Origin: Saprospiraceae bacterium | Lineage (GTDB): Bacteria; Bacteroidota; Bacteroidia; Chitinophagales; Saprospiraceae | Assembly: GCA_013042795.1 (NCBI GenBank) | Contig: JABDPK010000026.1 | Coordinates: 1 to 9,611 of the forward strand | Direction of reading: 5' to 3' | DNA: 9,611 nt | The notes under the pieces: generated by a model | What the model saw: the letters and a program-made list of their open reading frames with translations, nothing else | What the model was told of the DNA's origin: nothing | Databases searched by the model: none | Position numbers and translations under genes: made by a program | In this document: in pieces, positions 6,551 to 9,611 of the stretch | How positions within the stretch are numbered: position 1 is the first letter of the stretch | How the letters are laid out: every line of letters begins with the position of its first letter

Positions 6551-7993
6551 ATGAATATGGCTATGGAAACAATTCAAAGATCAATATCAGAAGACCAGGG
6601 TCTTGAAATAAAACGTGTATTCGAATTACAGAAAAGTCATCAGTATGAACTGGCTGCTACAACAGCATCAGAGAGAATTAGCAAACTCAAGAAAATACAT
6701 AAAGCCATATTCGAGTACAGGGATAGAATCCGTGAAGCACTTTATAATGATTTCAGAAAACATCCCAGCGAAGTCGATCTGGTTGAATTATACCCGGTTA
6801 TTTCAGAAATCAAACACATTAAATCTCATCTCAGAAGATGGATGCGAAAGCAGGAAGTAGATACCCCTTTATCTTTAATGGGATCCAACTCATACATCCA
6901 TTACGAACCTAAAGGAGTTGTATTGATTATTTCACCATGGAACTTTCCTTTTCAACTGACTTTTGGACCCCTGATTTCTGCAATTGCTGCAGGGAACACA
7001 GTCATCCTTAAACCCAGTGAATATACGCCACATTGTTCCTCGGTAATGAAAGAAATGATCACATCACTTTTTCCTGAAAATGAGGTCGCACTTTTCGAAG
7101 GTTCGGTTGAAACATCACAGAATTTGCTTCAGCTTCCATTTAATCATATATTTTTTACGGGATCACCACAGGTAGGTAAAATCGTTATGAAAGCAGCAGC
7201 AAAACACCTGGCTTCAGTAACCCTGGAATTGGGTGGCAAGTCTCCTACTATTGTAGACAAGACGGCTAATATCGATATGGCGGCCAAAAGAATTGCCTGG
7301 TCAAAATTTATTAATAATGGTCAGATCTGTATTGCCCCGGATCATGTCTTTGTGCACGAAGACAAAAAGAATGATTTTATTGAAAGGATCATAAAATACC
7401 TTAAGGAATTCTATACCGAAGATGCATCCCAGGAAGAAAGCTATTCCAGGATTGTTCATGATCGTCACCTGGAAAGAATGAAACTATTCATAGAAGATGC
7501 CGTTGAAAATGGCGCTAAAATAAATTATGGTGGCAAAATCAATGACGCTGATAATTTTGTTTCTCCTACTATCCTGAGTGATGTAAGTATGGACAGCAAA
7601 ATAATGCAGGATGAGATATTTGGTCCATTATTGCCAATACACAGTTTTACTGATATTGATGAGGTTATAAAAACAATTAATGATGGAGAGATTCCCCTGG
7701 CCTTATATGTTTATAGCAAAAACAGGAAAAACATCAATCATATCATTCATAGCACAAGAGCAGGTGGATCGTGTATCAATCATAGCGGTGTACATTTTTA
7801 TAATGTACACCTCCCTTTTGGTGGCAGTAACAACAGCGGTATCGGAAAAGCAGGTGGAAAGTATAGTTTTGAAGCCTTTTCAAATGCACGGGGTGTATTA
7901 AAGCAGAATATACCGAATGCACTTGAATTACTGGTGCCGCCATACAATAGTTTCAAACAAAAGATCATTAATCTGACATTAAAGTATTTTTAG
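6551..7993 (+). CDS. NAD(P)-dependent aldehyde dehydrogenase, ALDH3-like
   Basis: A 480-residue aldehyde dehydrogenase that oxidises an aldehyde to the carboxylic acid using NAD(P)+. Visible family elements are YEPKGVVLIISPWNFPF with catalytic Asn131, the cofactor-binding ILKPSEY (Lys154), the dinucleotide turn FTGSPQVG (202-209), LELGGKSP with general base Glu226, the nucleophile Cys260 in NNGQICIAPD, and EIFGPLLPI (355-363). The short length and the C-terminal VPPYNSFKQK, like the PPY-K end of ALDH3 enzymes, point to the ALDH3 (fatty or aromatic aldehyde) branch. Substrate cannot be fixed from sequence. Near the C-terminus, KAGGKYSF carries Gly where many relatives have His (YHGKYSF). An in-frame TTG at 6533 is possible; ATG 6551 is chosen, though ATGs at 6557 and 6563 are equally free of a Shine-Dalgarno. 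The next gene starts 21 bp downstream, so the two may be cotranscribed, although their functions are not obviously related. Confidence 0.93.
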   Translation: MNMAMETIQRSISEDQGLEIKRVFELQKSHQYELAATTASERISKLKKIHKAIFEYRDRIREALYNDFRKHPSEVDLVELYPVISEIKHIKSHLRRWMRKQEVDTPLSLMGSNSYIHYEPKGVVLIISPWNFPFQLTFGPLISAIAAGNTVILKPSEYTPHCSSVMKEMITSLFPENEVALFEGSVETSQNLLQLPFNHIFFTGSPQVGKIVMKAAAKHLASVTLELGGKSPTIVDKTANIDMAAKRIAWSKFINNGQICIAPDHVFVHEDKKNDFIERIIKYLKEFYTEDASQEESYSRIVHDRHLERMKLFIEDAVENGAKINYGGKINDADNFVSPTILSDVSMDSKIMQDEIFGPLLPIHSFTDIDEVIKTINDGEIPLALYVYSKNRKNINHIIHSTRAGGSCINHSGVHFYNVHLPFGGSNNSGIGKAGGKYSFEAFSNARGVLKQNIPNALELLVPPYNSFKQKIINLTLKYF

Positions 7994-8014
7994 CATACAG
8001 CTTTCATTGAAATC

Positions 8015-9493
8015 ATGAATATCACTAGAACTACTCCTATCAATATATCCATTCTTTTGGCCTTTTTATTACTGCCTGGTTTTCTCATAGCTCAGTCTAA
8101 AGAATGTGGTACAGAATACGACGGATATGTGAATACTGAGGCCATATCGAATGCCAAAAAAATGAAAGACTTTAGACCTAAAAACAAAAGGCAATTCCTT
8201 GTTAGCTTTCATGTAGTCAGAAATAACAATGGTTTCGGAGGTGCGAACTTCGAAGAATGTTATGCTGCTCTTCAAAAAGTCAATGAACATTATGCTGATG
8301 CTGGTATTGAATTTACAACATGTCAATATGTTCATGATATAAATAATTCCAACTACCTGACTACATACAAGAACAATTATGATGAACTATTGAAATTTAG
8401 TTATCAGAGAAATACAATCAATGTATACGTGGTCAATCTATTAAGAGATTCAGATGATGATCCATTATGTGGCATAGGTACTTTTCCCAGACCTGATAAT
8501 ATTAATTCAAGAGCCATCATCATTAAAAGAGAATGTATGAATAATGGGTCTACTTTATCTCATGAGTTTGGGCATTATTTTGATTTGAAACACACGCACG
8601 ACACGTATTCCGGAATAGAATTAGTGAATCGGTCTAATTGCAGCACTTCAGGTGATGGTTTTTGCGATACCCCGGCTGATCCAAAACTGTCCAATAGTAC
8701 TGTATCAAATAATTGTATTTATACAGGTGATGACCGAGACCCCACCGGGGCTATATATCAACCGGATGTCACCAACCTGATGAGCTATTCCCGAAAAGAA
8801 TGCCGCTTTGTTTTATCAGATCAACAATCAAACTACGTAAGGGCCATAGGTGAATCAGAACATGCTCACTTATTTGCTGTGTGCCCTGAGCAGGATGTCA
8901 TCGTTTCGACTACTCAAATTCTGGATAAAAACCTCAACGGACAGACTATCACTATTAATTACCTGCTGGATTGTGCAACCCTGGAGCAGGATGAAGAGGT
9001 GAACATGATTCTAATGTTGAGGAATAATTCATCCGGATATATCTATACACTCATAAATAGAAATATCTTACTCAGGAATGGACACTCTGATACAGAATAC
9101 CTGGATATAGCTATTCCTTTCAACTTGAGTACAGGTAAATATGAACTTGAATTACTGGTTGATTCTGAATTTACCCTTTCTGAAAAAAGCAGGTCGAATA
9201 ATTCAGCCCGGTGGGATCTGGAAATAAACAATAGTCACTTAAATGACCTTCACATATTTCCTAATCCGGTCCAGGATAAGATTCGTGTTTTCAACAGATC
9301 TTATTTCGAGGGCTTTATTGATATCCTTATGTTTGATGCCAATGGCCAACTTATTGACCAGTTTCAAAAACGTAAAAGGGGACTTGAATTCGGTCATATT
9401 ATTGATGTATCAGCTTATAACCCCGGTATCTATTTCATTTCACTACAGGCAGAAGAAATGGAGAAGGTCATTTACAGATTTGTGAAACTCTAG
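8015..9493 (+). CDS. Secreted pappalysin-like (M43) zinc metalloprotease with T9SS type A sorting domain
   Basis: A 492-residue secreted protease. Residues 1-27 are a signal peptide (hydrophobic core ISILLAFLLLPGFLIAQ). The catalytic domain spans about 60-290 and holds the zinc motif HEFGHYFDLKH (His183, Glu184, His187, His193), GDGFCDTPADP (213-223) and the Met-turn NLMSYS (254-259), the set expected of M43 peptidases. The usual HExxHxxGxxH glycine is Asp190. About 295-405 is a beta-rich, CARDB-like linker domain. Residues 413-492 are a T9SS sorting domain: IFPNPVQDKIRV, then NPGIYFISL and a final KVIYRFVKL. The protein should cross the outer membrane by T9SS and be released or surface-anchored. 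Eleven cysteines after the signal peptide suggest disulfides. The substrate is unknown; nutrient protein digestion is the simplest guess. It starts 21 bp after the aldehyde dehydrogenase stop. Confidence 0.92.
   Translation: MNITRTTPINISILLAFLLLPGFLIAQSKECGTEYDGYVNTEAISNAKKMKDFRPKNKRQFLVSFHVVRNNNGFGGANFEECYAALQKVNEHYADAGIEFTTCQYVHDINNSNYLTTYKNNYDELLKFSYQRNTINVYVVNLLRDSDDDPLCGIGTFPRPDNINSRAIIIKRECMNNGSTLSHEFGHYFDLKHTHDTYSGIELVNRSNCSTSGDGFCDTPADPKLSNSTVSNNCIYTGDDRDPTGAIYQPDVTNLMSYSRKECRFVLSDQQSNYVRAIGESEHAHLFAVCPEQDVIVSTTQILDKNLNGQTITINYLLDCATLEQDEEVNMILMLRNNSSGYIYTLINRNILLRNGHSDTEYLDIAIPFNLSTGKYELELLVDSEFTLSEKSRSNNSARWDLEINNSHLNDLHIFPNPVQDKIRVFNRSYFEGFIDILMFDANGQLIDQFQKRKRGLEFGHIIDVSAYNPGIYFISLQAEEMEKVIYRFVKL
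9247..9490 (+). other. T9SS type A C-terminal sorting domain (coding segment)
   Basis: This segment encodes residues about 412-492 of the metalloprotease. It shows the three landmarks of the Por secretion tail: an FPNPxxDxxxV opening strand, a central GxYxxxL strand (GIYFISL) and a final basic-hydrophobic strand ending in KL. Its presence implies a working T9SS elsewhere in the genome. Confidence 0.88.
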
Positions 9494-9510
9494 AACTTAA
9501 TTCAATATCA

Positions 9511-9611
9511 TTACCCTTTCAAACACACTGTAATCATAGACAGTAATTCATTGATTTTCTGTAACTCCTGGAGTTGATACGAATAAAATATGGAATATAA
9601 TGTCAACAGCA
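9511..9611 (-). CDS. Possible C-terminal fragment of a convergent gene, cut by the right edge
   Basis: On the minus strand a frame is open from the right edge to a TAA at 9511-9513, giving 32 sense codons that end in LQELQKINELLSMITVCLKG. The amphipathic, helix-like composition looks like a protein end, and it would lie convergent to the protease gene with a 17-bp gap. A frame this short can be open by chance, so it may be nothing. No family is recognised. Confidence 0.3.
   Translation of the reverse strand, partial: LLTLYSIFYSYQLQELQKINELLSMITVCLKG

Overview
The window reads as chromosome of a Bacteroidota bacterium. The clearest sign is the C-terminal type IX secretion (T9SS) sorting domain on the last complete gene. 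Other signs are a Bacteroidota-style lipoprotein sulfatase, a SusA/cyclomaltodextrinase-like GH13 enzyme, an FG-GAP/VCBS repeat protein, a moderately A/T-rich composition, and weak or absent Shine-Dalgarno sequences. A rank below phylum cannot be supported from the sequence.

Layout. The left part (1-3997) is a minus-strand run of three exported proteins, in transcription order: a sulfatase-fold lipoprotein (2600-3997), a GH13 alpha-glucan hydrolase (754-2610, start overlapping the sulfatase stop by 11 nt) and an FG-GAP/VCBS repeat protein (1-666, C-terminus beyond the window edge). The sulfatase/GH13 overlap indicates translational coupling and a shared carbohydrate substrate or pathway. The VCBS gene follows after 87 bp and may or may not be in the same transcript. 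A 291-bp divergent intergenic region (3998-4288) separates this from the plus-strand genes.

The middle part (4289-6381) is a two-gene operon: an NfeD-family membrane protein with an OB-fold tail, then, 17 bp later, a flotillin (SPFH domain plus long Ala/Glu-rich coiled coil). This is the known NfeD/flotillin pairing seen in YuaF-YuaG and YqiJ-YqiK, and it should organise a membrane scaffold. A strong hairpin at 6406-6441 closes the operon.

The right part (6551-9493) holds an ALDH3-type aldehyde dehydrogenase and, 21 bp later, a secreted pappalysin-like (M43) zinc metalloprotease with the T9SS sorting domain. A short reading frame entering from the right edge on the minus strand (9511-9611) may be the tail of a convergent gene.

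I see no mobile element, CRISPR array, tRNA or rRNA. No wholly new system stands out. The points most worth following are the sulfatase with two altered active-site motifs coupled to an alpha-glucanase, and the exact 22-residue (two-hendecad) repeats in the flotillin stalk.
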